A DNA stretch of 64,000 bases, from assembly GCF_003086295.3 (NCBI RefSeq), contig NC_092053.1:84133671-84197670 (forward strand), written 5' to 3'. The stretch's first letter is position 1. Each line of letters starts with the position of its first letter. The stretch comes from Arachis hypogaea (taxonomy: Eukaryota; Streptophyta; Magnoliopsida; Fabales; Fabaceae). The position numbers were made by a program, and so were the translations under genes. Below the pieces are notes generated by a model that did no database searches, was not told the origin of the DNA, and worked only from the letters and a program-made list of their open reading frames with translations. Positions 1 through 11,444 of the stretch are shown in pieces.

Positions 1-415
1 TTTTATTTTTGTTATTTTCATCTTCTTTATTATGTTGCATTTGCATATTATCATTCATTGCATTTTAATTTTATTTTTATAGCTTGTTCATGTTTTCTTT
101 TCTAAGTTCATTGTTTTAATAATGGTATTGAATTCTCTCACTCAATTGTTGAGAGTTTCTTGGTTAATCTTGGTGCTTCTTGACTTGTTTGATATTCTTG
201 GGTGATGAAACTTTTAAATCAATGCTTAATCTTATATGACTCTTATATTCTTTGTGCATTGATATGAGCTTGCATGTCTTTCATGACCCACTCTTTCTAG
301 TCGAACGTGATGCTTTTAAGTGCTCTTCATGCCTTGACTTTACTCTTGCATCGAGTGTTAGTTAATATTCCTTAGCCTATATTGTCTTTTTACTTACATG
401 CGTAGCTAACATGTA

Positions 416-667
416 GTGAGAACCTTACTCTTATTTGGCTTTAGCCCCCGCTTACGTTCTATTTGTTTTGATATCTTTGTTGTAGGCTTAATTTTCTTTC
501 TTTTTCTCTCCTTTGAGGTTAGCCACCAAGAAGGAAAGGAATGGAAAAGCTTCAAATGGGGCAACAAACAAGTTCATCTGCACAACCTTTTGAAGGAGCT
601 CATCAATTGTTGCAACCTATCCACCTTGCTCTCCTTTGCATGCACTGAGGACGGTGCAAATTTCTAA
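416..667 (+). pseudogene. Tail of the ORF3 (env-like) protein of element A
   Basis: This stretch is open for 83 codons. Only its last residues look ancestral. The end reads CTEDGANF followed by TAA, and the same position in D1 and D2 reads GTEDSAKP followed by TAA. In all three the stop codon overlaps a polypurine motif (AAGTGTGGGGAGGTC). The hydrophobic middle (about residues 18-35) looks like translated AT-rich DNA and has no counterpart in D1 or D2. The call of an ORF3 remnant rests on the shared stop context; the start at 416 is not supported. Confidence 0.35.
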
Positions 668-680
668 GTGTGGGGAGGTC
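666..680 (+). promoter_or_regulatory. Internal polypurine-tract-like motif of element A
   Basis: AAGTGTGGGGAGGTC overlaps the stop codon of the upstream ORF and lies about 1.5 kb before the LTR. It matches the LTR-adjacent tract of the D family (TTAAGTGTGGGGAGGT) and the internal copies in D1 and D2. It is a candidate second plus-strand priming site. Confidence 0.5.
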
Positions 681-2194
681 ATCCGACCGACCTCCATGGG
701 TAACAACTTTCTTTTTCAACACTAATTTTTAATTTTTGTCTTTGTTAGATTAGTTGTTGCATTGCATGATAGATTGCATGTTAGTTAGAATTTGTATATA
801 TTTTTACCACTTCCTTTTTATGTTAGTACTACTTGGTTAGGGTGATGATTTCTTTTCCAAGAAACTGTTTTTAGGGTACCCTACTAATTTGAAAAATTTT
901 TTTTGTTGTACTTGCTTGAAGAATTTATTTTGGAACATGATTTTTGAGCTAAGAACACAAGCATGTGAGTTTTGAGCCTAATTGTGTGGTTACATCATAT
1001 AACCACTTATTTTCCATTCTTGTGTGCATTATTCTCTTTCTATGATTGTAATCTTTGATTTGTTTGATTCTTTATGTCCATTATTCCATGTATACATCCA
1101 TTTATAGGATTGAGGCCATCATTTTATTTAGCTCACTTACCCAAATAGCCTACCTTTCATCAACCATTGTTAGCCAATTTTGAGCCTATTGAATCCCTTT
1201 TGTTCTTAATTATAGCAAATCACTACCCCTAAGTGAAAAATAATAAATTTCCTTAATTTGGATCTTTGATTAGTCTAGGCTAGTGAGGGTGTGTATCATT
1301 TGAGTATGGGAAACTTGGGACGTTGGTTGAGGTAAAAGTATAATTTTTATTTTTGTTAAAAATATTGGGAATTGGGTACATATTCATGCACTATATGTAA
1401 AACCATATGCATTGATACATTTGTATATACTAAAAAAAATAAAAAATTTTGATAAAGAAAAAAAATGTATAAAAGAAAAAAAAATATAGAAAAAGAAAAA
1501 AAGAGAAAAAGAAATAAAAAGGGAACAAAATGCCCCAAAGTAAAGTTCAATAAAAATCAATGCATATGGAATATGAATTAAAAAGAATGCATGAGTATGT
1601 GAAAAAAGTGGGAATCGTTGGTAGCTAGGTTGTGTATTAGAATTGTATAGGTTGTTATATGTGTTTAGTGAGAGCTTAGGCTAATCAAAGATACAAATTT
1701 CAAGCTCACTTGACCATATGCATCCCTACCTTGACCCTAGCCCCATTACAACCTATGAATAAGTCCTCATGATGAATGTATGCATGCATTGAATAATTGT
1801 TGATTGTTAGATAAAAAACAAATCTTAGAAAGCATGAGTAGAAGAGAATTGAGTGAATCGACCCTATACACTAGAGCGACTAGAGCGGATACACATCCGG
1901 TGAGGGTTCGATGCTCAATTCCTTGTTTCCGGCTTTCATGAGCTCTCTTCTTGCAACTCTATTTGAACTTCATTTTGATATTCAAATTGGTAGAGTTGTT
2001 AGTCGTCATATGACCTTTACCCTACTTGCTTATATATGTTCTTGGAGATTGATTTGCTTTTGACCAAGTAGATAGAGTCATATTGCATTTAGTAGCATTC
2101 ATATAGATAGGTGCATATAGTTTATTTGCAAGGAATAAATGTTCATACCCCTTTCTTGTCCTTCTTTATTCTTAGCATGAGGACATGCTTAGTT
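681..2194 (+). other. 3' non-coding region of element A
   Basis: AT-rich sequence between the ORF3 stop and the LTR. It contains a long A-rich stretch (about 1430-1550) and no credible coding region. The same layout, about 1.4 kb of AT-rich DNA between two purine motifs, occurs in D1 and D2. Confidence 0.6.
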
Positions 2195-2210
2195 TAAATG
2201 TGGGGAGATT
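2195..2210 (+). promoter_or_regulatory. Polypurine tract of element A
   Basis: TAAATGTGGGGAGATT abuts the LTR start TGATAAACCCC. This is where plus-strand DNA synthesis would be primed. Confidence 0.8.
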
Positions 2211-3963
2211 TGATAAACCCCAATTTTGTGGTTTATCTTGTGCTTATTTCGGGGGATTTTATCACCTTTTTCCACATTTATTCAATAAAATAGCATGGTT
2301 TTGTAATTCTCTCTTGATTTGTGCTTAAATGTGAAAACATGTTTTTTAGGCCCTAAAATTGGTAATTTTAATTCATTTTAATTCCATTCGATGCCTTGAT
2401 CTGTTTGTTGAGTAATTTCAGGTTCATAAGGCAAGTATTGGATGGAAGAAGTGAGGAGAAAAGCATGCAAAGTGGGAGAACTCATGAAGAAATGAAGGAA
2501 CCGTAAAGCTGTCAAGCCTGACCTCCTGACACTCAATCGACCATAACTTGAGCTACAGAGCTCTAAATGAGGCGGTTCTAGTTGCGTTGAAAAGCTAACA
2601 TCCGGAGCTTCGAAATGATAGAAATTTTGCCATATGTTGTTTCGCGTTCATGGGCGCGCATGTGCCATGTACGCATGCGCGCCGATTCTGCCCGTGGGTC
2701 CACTTTAATGAAATCGCCCCCAGCGATTTTGCAGCTCATTTTGTGCCCAATCTAACCCATTTCTGATGCTATTGAACCCAAGGATTGAAGGGGGAATGAA
2801 CCAAGTAGTCATAGTTTAGTTTTCATCATGTTTTAGGGTAGAATTCTAGAGAGAGAGGCTCTCTCCTCTCTCTAGATTTTAGGGTAGTTTAGGTTTAATT
2901 TTCTTAAATCCAACTTTTAATTCTTGTTTTAATTTAGTTTCTCCTTTTAATTTCTTGTTGCTACTACTCTATTCTTCTTAGTTCTCTTGTCAATTTTACT
3001 TTTATGTCTCTTTTTATGTTCATGAGCCCTTTGTTGGATTTGGATCTTTTCTTTAATGCAATTTAATGTTTGATGTTCTTTTTTTGATGAATTGAGTTGT
3101 TGATTTACTTTTCTTGCAATTGATAGTTGGTAGATTTATATTTCTTGCACATTTTAATATGCTTTCCTTGTATGCCTTCCAAGTGTTTGATAAAATGCTT
3201 GGAAGGATGTTAGAGTAGATTTTGCATTCTTGGCTTGGAAAGAGTAATTGGGCAATCTTGAGTCATGAAAACCCAACTTATGTTGGTGATCTAGAGTTGT
3301 TAGCTAATATTATTTCCATTGACGCTAATATTTTGCTAGTTAAATTAGTAAGTTGAATAGGACTTTGGAATATTGTTTCCATTGACGCTAATCTTTTGCT
3401 AATTAAATTAGTGAGTTGATTAGGACTTTTGGATTGAGATTAGCTAGTCTTGTTAGACTTTTTCTCATGGAAGATAATATGATACCTTCTCCCAATGTTG
3501 GAGATGACGTAATAAGATAAATTCTTGTTATTATTGTGGTATGATTGATTAGTCTTGTTTGACATTCTCCCTATTTGTTGGAGTTAACTAAATAAGATGA
3601 ATTAATCATTGCATGACTAGGATAGAAAGCCTATGATCTCAATCTTTACCATGAATGTCTCTTTTTTATTACTTTCTTTCTTTAGTTACTTGCTCAATTT
3701 ACTTTATTGTCATTTAATTTATTGCCCTCTCATTAACAAAAACACCCTTACCCCTTCATAGCCAATAACTGACCACTTCATTGCAATTCCTTGTGAGACG
3801 ACCCGGAGTCTAAATACTCCGGTTAATTCTTATTTGGGGTTTGTTATTTGTGACAACCAAAATTTTTGTATGAAAGGATTCTTGATTAGTTTGGAAACTA
3901 TAGTTCACAACGAGAATTCATTCATTTGAGGAAATTCTAAACCGTGAAAAATCTCATTCATCA
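2211..3963 (+). repeat. LTR of element A (1753 bp)
   Basis: It begins TGATAAACCCC and ends CATTCATCA. An inverted repeat, GGCGCGCATG at 2653-2662 and CATGCGCGCC at 2674-2683, lies in its CpG-rich patch. A U5 stem-loop follows GACGACC: CCGGAGT at 3803-3809 pairs with ACTCCGG at 3816-3822. Its opening resembles the LTR of E at 23019 read on the minus strand. Confidence 0.85.
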
Positions 3964-4216
3964 TGGACCCCACAGGATCTCCACATACCTCAACTCACCT
4001 TCCCTCCTCATAATCCTGTATCACCCTCTCTCTCTCCATTCACAGTCATCCCTCAACTCACCACTAACATCCATACACCCCACCTACCTTCAAAATTCAA
4101 AATCTCTTTCCCACCCAAGCCCACCCATATAGCCGAATACACAGATCCCTCCATCTCCTCCATATCTTCTTCTTCTTCTACTATTCTTTCTTCTTTTGCT
4201 CGAGGGCGAGCAACAT

Positions 4217-4230
4217 TCTAAGTTTGGTGT
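4217..4230 (+). promoter_or_regulatory. Polypurine-like motif before FIDEL ORF3
   Basis: CTAAGTTTGGTGTG lies about 40 bases before the ORF3 ATG and resembles the true tract at 5515-5531. Similar copies precede ORF3 in G and H. Confidence 0.45.
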
Positions 4231-4268
4231 GGTAAAAGCGTAGGTTTTTTTTTTTTCCATAACCATTG

Positions 4269-4579
4269 ATGACACCTAAGGCTAGAGAAACCTCTAGAGT
4301 CATAGGAGAGGGAGAGATTCATCTCAAGGGTCTATAGCTTAGTGGTAGAACATTTGACTGCAAATCAAGAGATCCCTGAGATACCTCAGGGGATACATTT
4401 TCCTCCACACAATTATTGGGAGCAACTAAGGATAGGAGCACCAAGAGCACTCCATCATCCTCCATGAAATTAGAGAAGATCAAAGAGCAATGAGGGAGGA
4501 GCAACAAAGACAAGGAAGAGATATAGAAGAGCTCAAGGACATCATTGGTTCCTCAAGAAGAAAACGCCACCATCACTAA
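4269..4579 (+). pseudogene. Collapsed ORF3 of FIDEL interrupted by a tRNA-Cys piece
   Basis: The ORF begins with ATG at 4269 (MTPKARETSR) and ends at a TAA near 4577, but most of the expected protein of several hundred residues is gone. The N-terminal stub runs to about 4330, where the sequence switches to a tRNA-Cys-like segment. It resumes at about 4374 with the part encoding HFPPHNYWEQ. From memory, that belongs to the C-terminal half of FIDEL ORF3. The remaining part is rich in charged residues and is broken by frame changes. The protein is non-functional. Its value is the junction, which records a deletion patched with tRNA sequence. Confidence 0.6.
4328..4374 (+). pseudogene. tRNA-Cys(GCA) 5' fragment captured in FIDEL
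   Basis: From GGGTCTATAG the sequence follows a plant nuclear tRNA-Cys through the D arm and anticodon arm. The anticodon stem is intact, TTTGA at 4353-4357 against TCAAG at 4365-4369, with a seven-base loop CTGCAAA carrying anticodon GCA at 4360-4362. The match ends in the variable region. The T arm and acceptor 3' strand are absent and FIDEL sequence follows. Compared with the tRNA I remember, the changes are C to T or G to A. No A box plus B box pair survives, so it is not a working tRNA gene. Confidence 0.65.
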
Positions 4580-5514
4580 GGTGGACTCATTCCTTGTTCT
4601 TAAATTTACTATTTTTTAATTTTTGAGCTTTATGTTTATTTATGTTTGTGTCTTATTACATGATCATTAGTATTTAAGTGTCTATGCCTTAAAGTAGTGA
4701 ATATGAATCCATCACCTCTCTTGAATAAAAAATGTTTTAAAAACAAAAGAACAAGAAGTACATGGTTTCAAATTCATCTTTGAAATTAGTTTAATTATTT
4801 TGATGTGGTGGCAATACTTTTTGTTTTCTGAATGTATGCTTGAACAGTGCATATATCTTTTGAAGTTGTTGTTTATGAATGTTAAATATGTTGGCCCTTG
4901 AAAGAATGATGAACAGGAGACGTGTTATTTGATAATATAAAAAATCATAAATATGATTCTTGAAGCAAGAAAAAGCAGTGAATACAAAAGCTTGTAGAAA
5001 AAAAAAGAAAGAAAAAAATAGCGAAAAAAAAAGAGAGAAAGAAAAAGAAAAAGCAAGCAGAAAAAGCCAAAAGCTCTTTAAACCAAAAGGCAAGAGCAAA
5101 AAGCCAATAACCCTTAAAACCAAATGGCAAGGGTAATAAAAAGGATCCAAGGCTTTGAGCATCAGTGGATAGGAGGGCCTAAAGGAATAAAATCCTGGCC
5201 TAAGCGGCTAAACCAAGCTGTCCCTAACCATGTGCTTGTGGCATGAAGGTGTCAAGTGAAAACTTGAGACTGAGCGGTTAAAGTCAAGGTCCAAAGCAAA
5301 AGAAAGAGTGTGCTTAAGAACTATGGACACCTCTAATTGGGGACTTTAGCAAAGCTGAGTCACAATCTGAGATGGCAAAACTATTCAAGAGGCAAAAAAA
5401 TCTACAAGTCCCGCTCATCTGATTGGAGCTAAGTTTCATTGATATTTTGGAATTTATAGTATATTCTCTTCTTTTTATCCTATTTGATTTTCAGTTGCTT
5501 GGAGACAAGCAACA
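4580..5514 (+). other. FIDEL 3' non-coding region
   Basis: No gene is seen. It holds a purine-rich tract at about 4975-5065. A box at 5228-5249 (CATGTGCTTGTGG) recurs in B and G between ORF3 and the polypurine tract. Long open frames on the opposite strand here are translations of low-complexity sequence. Confidence 0.6.
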
Positions 5515-5531
5515 ATTTAAGTTTGGTGTTG
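5515..5531 (+). promoter_or_regulatory. Polypurine tract of FIDEL
   Basis: ATTTAAGTTTGGTGTTG abuts the LTR start TGATGAGCGG. It is nearly identical to the tracts of B, G and H, whose LTRs also begin TGATG. Confidence 0.8.
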
Positions 5532-7186
5532 TGATGAGCGGATAATTTATACGCTTTTTGGCATTGTTTTTACATAGTTTTCAGTATGATTTGGTTAGTT
5601 TTTAGTATATTTTTATTAGTTTTTAATTAAAATTCACATTTCTGGACTTTACTATGAGTTTGTGTGTTTTTCTGTGATTTCAGGTAATTTCTGGCTGAAA
5701 TTGAGGGACCTGAGCAAAAATCAGATTCAGAGGTTGAAGAAGGACTGCAGATGTTGTTGGATTCTGACCTCCCTGCACTCAAAGTAGATTTTCTGGAGCT
5801 ACAGAACTCCAAATGGCGCGCTTCCAATTGCGTTGGAAAGTAGACATCCAGGGCTTTCCAACAATATATAATAGTTCATACTTTGCCCTCGTTTAGACGA
5901 CGCAAACTGGCGTTGAACGCCAGTTCCATCTTGCAGTCTGGCGTTCAGCACCAGAAACAAGTTGCAAAGTGGAGTTCAACGCCAGAAACACGTTACAAAC
6001 TGGCGTTCAACTCCAAGAATGACCTCTCCACGTGAAAGCTTCATGCTCAGCCCAAGCACACACAAGTGGGCCCAGAAGTGGATTTCTACATCAATTACTT
6101 ACTTCTGTAAACCCTAGTAGCTAGTCTAGTATAAATAGGACTTTTTACTATTGTATTTACATCTTTAGTTTCATCTTTAGATCACGTTTGGGGGCTGGCC
6201 ATTCGGCCATGCCTGAACTTCATCACTTATGTATTTTCAATGGTAGAGTTTCTACACACCATAGATTAAGGTGTGGAGCTCTGCTGTTCCTCAAGGATTA
6301 ATGCAAAGTACTATTGTTTTTCTATTCAATTCAACTTATTCCGCTTCTAAGATATTCATTCGCACTTCAATATGATGGATGTGATGATCGTGACAGTCGT
6401 CATCATTCTCAACTTATGAACGCGTGCCTGACAACCACTTCCGTTCTACCTTAGATTGAATGGATGTCTCTTGGATATCTAATACAGGGGACCGAGTCCG
6501 AGTTATTAGTGTCTTCGTGGTATAAGTTAGAACCCATGCATGGCCATTCCTGAGATCCGGAAAGTCTAAACCTTGTCTGTGGTATTCCGAGTAGGATCTG
6601 GGAAGGGATGGCTGTGACGAGCTTCAAACTCGCGAGTGCTGGGCGTAGTGACAGACGCAAAAGGATAGTAAATCCTATTCCAGTATGATTGAGAATCGAT
6701 AGATGATTAGCCATGCAGTGACAGCGCATTGGACCATTTTCACAGGAGGATGGGATGTAGCCATTGACAATGGTGATGCCCTACATAAAGCTTGCCATGG
6801 AAAGGAGTAAGATTGATTGGATGAAGACAGCAGGAAAGCAGAGATCAGAGGAACGAAAGCATCTCTATAGGCTTATCTGAAATTCTCACCAATGAATTAC
6901 ATAAGTACCACTATCCTATTTTATATTTTATTTATTTTCATGCACTATAATTTCTTAATACAATTTAATCCGCCTGACTGAGATTTACAAGGTGACCATA
7001 GCTTGCTTCAAGCCGACAATCTCCGTGGGATCGACCCTTACTCACGTAAGGTTTATTACTTGGACGACCCAGTGCACTTGCTGGTTAGTTGTACGAAGTA
7101 GTGAAACAGATATAAGATCATGAACGTGCGTATTGAATTTTTATCACCGTTACCAAGGAATGGAATGATCACGATTTCGCACACCA
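5532..7186 (+). repeat. FIDEL 3' LTR (about 1655 bp)
   Basis: It begins TGATGAGCGG and ends CACACCA. A perfect 17-base palindrome, CTGGCGTTGAACGCCAG, lies at 5907-5923, with related copies to about 6012. A TATA-like sequence is at 6130-6137. The U5 stem CCTTAC/GTAAGG follows GTGGGATCGACC at about 7025-7051. Confidence 0.85.
6130..6137 (+). promoter_or_regulatory. TATA box of FIDEL LTR
   Basis: TATAAATA lies downstream of the palindrome array and upstream of the likely transcript start. Confidence 0.6.
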
Positions 7187-7539
7187 AAGGGTTCGGCCAC
7201 TTCAAAAGAAGAGGACTATACACGTGTCTTCAAGGGGAATGCATTGGGAAATGTTGCCATGCAACATTGGAAGAAGAACACGATTGGAAACTAAACCAAC
7301 CCCATCATAAAAGTGATGATCCTTGTGCCCATCCCATGCTAAACCCCATCCGTTCATCATAGGCCTATACCATTAATCCAAACCTTTTATTTACTCCCCA
7401 CTTCTCTATATAAGAGGTTCTTATTCCATACTCCCTTTCACATTCCAATTTCCATCCTTTACACTTCCCACTTTTGGCATCCAACTCCTTTTACCCCATC
7501 AAAGACACACTCCCCACCTTCACATATCAACTCCTACTC

Positions 7540-9093
7540 ATGGCATCATCGAGCTCTAAGAGGCAAAAGAGGAAGGAACCGGTGGAGAGCATCCCTTTCG
7601 TTGAAGGGAGATTCAAAACTGCATTCCATGAACTCGAATTTGAACGGATAAAGCTCAAAAATATATTGCCTGAGTTAACATTCCAGTTCAACAAGGATGA
7701 GTGCCCACAGATTCGAGAGAAGATTGAACAAAGGGGTTGGCAAAGGCTCACGAACCCAGAAGCAAAGATAAATGCAAACCTCATCAAAGAGTTCTATGCA
7801 AATGTGGTCAGAGAAGACAAAACCAAGGCCCCCACCTTCAAAAGTTATGTTAGAGGAACAGAGGTGGACTTCAGCCCCAATGCCATAACAAGGACTCTTC
7901 AGCTGAAATCGCCACATTTTGATGAGCCCAGTTATCATGTAAGAATAAGTAATGGCCCCGACAATGATGAACTTGAAGAAATTGTGAATGATATGTGTGT
8001 TATAGGATCTGACTGGGAAAGGTATTTGGATAGGAGACCCTGGTTCATCAGGAGAGGAGACTTCATCCCGGAAGCCAAGGGATGGTTTGAGCTCGTGAGG
8101 AGATCTATCCTCCCAGCCGCGAACAATTCTGAGGTTAACACTACTCGAGCTACTATGGTACATTGCTTAATAAAGGGTGGAGGCATCAATATGCACGAAA
8201 TTATAGCTGAGGGGATTCAAGAGTCAGTCGAAAAGAAAGATCTGGGTGCTAGACTTTGGTACCCTAGCACCATCCTTAGACTCTGTACGAAAGCCAAGGT
8301 AGTCTTTGAGGACAGCAATCCAAATTTGGTAAACCCTGGGAGGTTAGTCACGCTCCAGCGTATAACTTATGTGACACCCGCCCAACCGTAAAGAAGGCCC
8401 CAAATAGGGAAAAGAACATCACAGGAAGGACCTCACAAAGAATAACCTCATCAAGAAGAATACCAGCAGGAAGAGTACTATGATCCAACTAACATAAACC
8501 TGAATCACATTCAAGGAGCCATTGAGGATATAGCAAGGAGATACATGGAGGGACAAGAACAACAACTATACATTCAATCCCAAAGGATGGATCGTCAAGA
8601 AGAACTCCTTTCTAATTGGATGAATCAACAAGGGGAGTGGCAGAAACAGCAAATGGAACACTACTCCCAGCTCACTCAAGCCATCAATCAAGTGATTGAA
8701 AGGCAAGAGCGTCAAGACAAATGCCTTCAAGAACTCAACCAACGTCAGCTAGCTCAGACGAAGGCATTCAATGAGTTTAGCGTACTTAATGAAGGACGGC
8801 AACTACACAGGGAAGAGTTCAACATAAACACTCAAGCCAAGTTGAACTATATGTCTGGGCATATGCATAATCTGCACTCTGCAATCCCTAGGTATGATGA
8901 AGTCCAAAAGGATCTAACAGAACAAGAGGAAAGGAAGGTGAAACAACAGAAGGAAACATTGAAAAAGAAGATGGAAGATGCTGGCTTCTGGAAAAAGTTG
9001 ATTGGAAAATGCAAGGGAAGTGGGGGTTCAAGCACTCAAGAAAGACACAAAGAGGACAAACAAGAGGGAGAGCATGGGCACCCCCGTGAGTAG
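7540..9093 (+). pseudogene. ORF3 (env-like, plant transposon protein domain) of element B
   Basis: The frame is open for about 518 codons from ATG 7540 to the stop at 9091-9093, apart from in-frame stops at 8389 and about 8441. I chose ATG 7540 because the product starts MASSSSKRQKR, as in H; an upstream ATG at 7474 has no counterpart. Residues about 40-280 resemble the putative plant transposon protein domain (Pfam PF20167, from memory): LIKEFYANVV, SYVRGTEVDFSP, AKGWFELVRRSILP and LWYPSTILRLC are the recognisable blocks. The C-terminal 180 residues are Gln- and Glu-rich coiled coil. I see no signal peptide or membrane segment, so an envelope role is doubtful. It lies between the pol region and the polypurine tract, as in G, H and the D family. 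Confidence 0.75.
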
Positions 9094-10071
9094 TTTAGGA
9101 TTTTCAATTCTGTCTTTAGTATTTTCATTGCCTAGGTTTGTGCTTGCTAGTTTAATATCACTACTGCATTCTCACCTTGCTCACTTGTATGCTTCTCCCT
9201 TTAAGTCAAATAAAAAGAGATGTTATGAAAGACCAGAGTGATGTTCAATTTGTGGAGTAAGTTCTTAAGCTTGTGGGGTAGTAATTACTTAGCTAAGTTG
9301 GTTCACCAACAAGGTAGGAAGGCAACTATCTGTCCTGAATCATATGCTTGAAACACACCCCATGAGACTAGCTAAATAACAAGATCCCAATAAGAAAAGG
9401 GGAAAGAAAAATGAAAGTTGAGAAATAAAGAAAAATAGTAAGAAATAAGGCTAGGCACCAAGGGTTGAATCTTAAGGCATGTGTCTGTGGTGCTCCTGTG
9501 CAAAGGATATACTTAGATGAATAAGCTCTCAGGAGTGCCTTATCACTTGGTAACTTGGGTTAACTAACCCGGGATTATCAGCTAAAAGTCCACTATCAAG
9601 AGTAACCTTTGCTACAGAACACTTAGTAACCCAAAGAGGTGCTGGACACCAAGATCTCAAGAATAAAAATAACAAACCATGTGCCTGTGGTGTGAATGTA
9701 TGGGGGAAAGAGACTTGAGGGAGTAAGTCCTTAGGGGTGTCTTAACACCTAGCACCTTGAACCAACTGGTTCGGGAGTGCTGGCTGAAAGCTTATATTAA
9801 AGAGTCGCCCCCTTACAGAGCACCTAGTCTAAAGAAGACAATCAAACCCTGAAAAGATAAAGGGATCAATGAATAAAAGTCTCATAGGGTGCAATCAAGT
9901 GAGTATTCCAGGGCATGGTAAAGGTCTGAAAGCCAAATGAAGGAATGAACCTAAGTTGCTATGCATGAAACCCCATAAAACCAAGGACATGACTTCCAAA
10001 ATAATGACTCATTTCTCTTGTCATTTCATTCATCATTCTCATGTTTCAGTACTTGCTTTGGGACAAGCAAG
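9094..10071 (+). other. 3' non-coding region of element B
   Basis: No gene is seen. It carries two copies of a conserved box, CATGTGTCTGTGGTG at about 9479-9493 and CATGTGCCTGTGGTG at about 9679-9693, each followed by similar text about a gapped list of short inverted repeats. G has the same pair and H a decayed version. Confidence 0.55.
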
Positions 10072-10088
10072 CTTTAAGTTTGGTCTTG
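10072..10088 (+). promoter_or_regulatory. Polypurine tract of element B
   Basis: CTTTAAGTTTGGTCTTG abuts the LTR start TGATGCC. It has one change from the G and H tracts. Confidence 0.8.
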
Positions 10089-10369
10089 TGATGCCAGGGC
10101 ATTTTGGACAGTTTCACTGACCTTTTCTTTACTATTTTAGGGTAGTTTCATGCATTTTCTTAGTTAATAAGCATGTTTTGGGTAGATAATCACTTACATC
10201 TTGATTCAAGCAAACATTGTGAATTTCATGTGATTTTATGAGAATTATACATGAATTGAATGACAAATTAGATAATGCATGTCTCATAACTTGGATTAGA
10301 GTTTGATGCACTTTATTTTCTTGATTTCAGGACAAAGGAAGCAAGGAAGAGCCACATTATCAGCCACGT

Positions 10370-11310
10370 TAATCTAATTAACGTGACCACTAACGTGGAA
10401 TGGGAATAAACTTGCAACGTTAATGAGAAGAGTGATTGCCAATAATGCCTTCGAAACCATCATGGCCCACATTAATTGCCACATTAACTACATTAACGTG
10501 GTAGTTAACGTGGAGAGAAAGGGAGCTCCAGCGTTAGTGGTAAAAGTGAATACCACTAACGCTCCAAATTGGCAATTAGCCATGTTAAGAGTCACGTTAA
10601 CTCAGTTAACGTGGACTCTAACGTGGAAAGGGAAGACAATGCCAACGTTAGTGACACTCACCTTTGTCACTAACATTGGACTAAGCCCAATTGGCCACAT
10701 TAAGAGTCACGTTAACTACATTAACGTGAACTCTAACGTGGGAGGAGCAAGGAATCGCCAACGTTAGTGACACTCACCTTTGTCACTAATGTTGGACTAA
10801 GCCACTATGAGCCACATTAGTTGCCACGTTAATTGCATTAACGTGGAAGCTATCGTGGAGGAAAGAAATGATGAGCCAACGTTAGTGACACTCACCTTTG
10901 TCACTAACGTTGGAGATGGCAATCACCACCACGTTAGTGGCCACGTTAAGACAATTAACGTGAGGCACTAACGTGAGAAGGGGCGTTTGGAGCGTTAGTG
11001 ACAAAGGTAAGTGTCACTAACGCTCTCGAGGCTAAGGCATGCCCACGTTAAGAGCCACGTTAGTTATACTAACGTGGACTCTAACGTGAGAAAAGGGGGG
11101 CTAAGAGCAACGTTATTGGCAAAGGTAAATGCCAATAACGCTTGCGATGGACCAAGAGGCAACGTTAGTGGTCACGTTAGTGCCACTAACGTTGAAGTTA
11201 ACGTGAACCATCTTGGGCTAGGAACGTTAGTGAAAAAGGTGATTGTCACTAACGTTCTCGAACCCACATTTTCACTTAACGTTAACGCCACTAACGTCCT
11301 AGCTAAAGTC
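10370..11310 (+). repeat. Hairpin array in the B LTR
   Basis: About 20 short inverted repeats alternate two designs: units around AACGTTAGTGACA...TGTCACTAACGTT and units around CACGTTAA...TTAACGTG. The clearest is a 38-base hairpin at 10876-10913 with a perfect 15-base stem (CCAACGTTAGTGACA) and an 8-base loop. Units are rich in ACGT cores. Open reading frames across the array are by-products of the repeat. Confidence 0.85.
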
Positions 11311-11436
11311 CATGCCTACTTCGCACTTTCTCTGCAAGTAAAGCTAAGCCCACTGAAGATTCTAAACTGCTACAACTCAAGATCCAAAGGCCCATATCCA
11401 AGACTTGAAGAGCCAACTAGAAGATCAGAAGAGTAG

Positions 11437-11444
11437 TATATATA
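11437..11444 (+). promoter_or_regulatory. TATA box of the B LTR
   Basis: TATATATAGG lies just after the hairpin array. G and H have a TATA-like sequence at the equivalent place. Confidence 0.55.

Larger units (their letters stand above)
1..3963 (+). mobile_element. Element A: 3' portion of an Athila-like LTR retrotransposon
   Basis: The window opens inside the 3' region of a plus-strand element that ends with a polypurine tract at 2201-2210 and an LTR at 2211-3963. The LTR start and much of its first 200 bases match the minus-strand LTR at 21488-23019 (element E), so A and E are one family. Sequence after 3963 is FIDEL-type internal DNA, so A was inserted there. The 5' part and the matching target duplication lie outside the window. 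No intact gene is visible in the part present. Confidence 0.75.
3964..7186 (+). mobile_element. FIDEL-type Ty3/gypsy element, 3' end
   Basis: This is the 3' internal region and 3' LTR of an element whose LTR I recognise as peanut FIDEL. The left part is cut off by insertion of element A. On the right it is inserted in element B, whose sequence resumes at 7187. The internal part keeps only an eroded ORF3, a purine-rich 3' region and the polypurine tract. Gag-pol is not in the window. Confidence 0.8.

Noticed and set aside
416..667. A membrane protein gene at the left end
   Set aside because: Only the last few codons match relatives; the hydrophobic part is unsupported.
4790..5162. 123-codon ORF on the minus strand, Phe/Leu/Ser-rich
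   Set aside because: It is the translation of a purine-rich low-complexity tract in FIDEL 3' DNA.
7120..7362. 80-codon ORF across the FIDEL/B boundary
   Set aside because: It is a chimera of two elements. The B part resembles G in the ORF3 leader, but H does not keep the frame.
10423..11436. Open frames rich in LTWTLTW and NVNATN repeats
   Set aside because: They are translations of the hairpin array in the B LTR; the same happens in G and H arrays.
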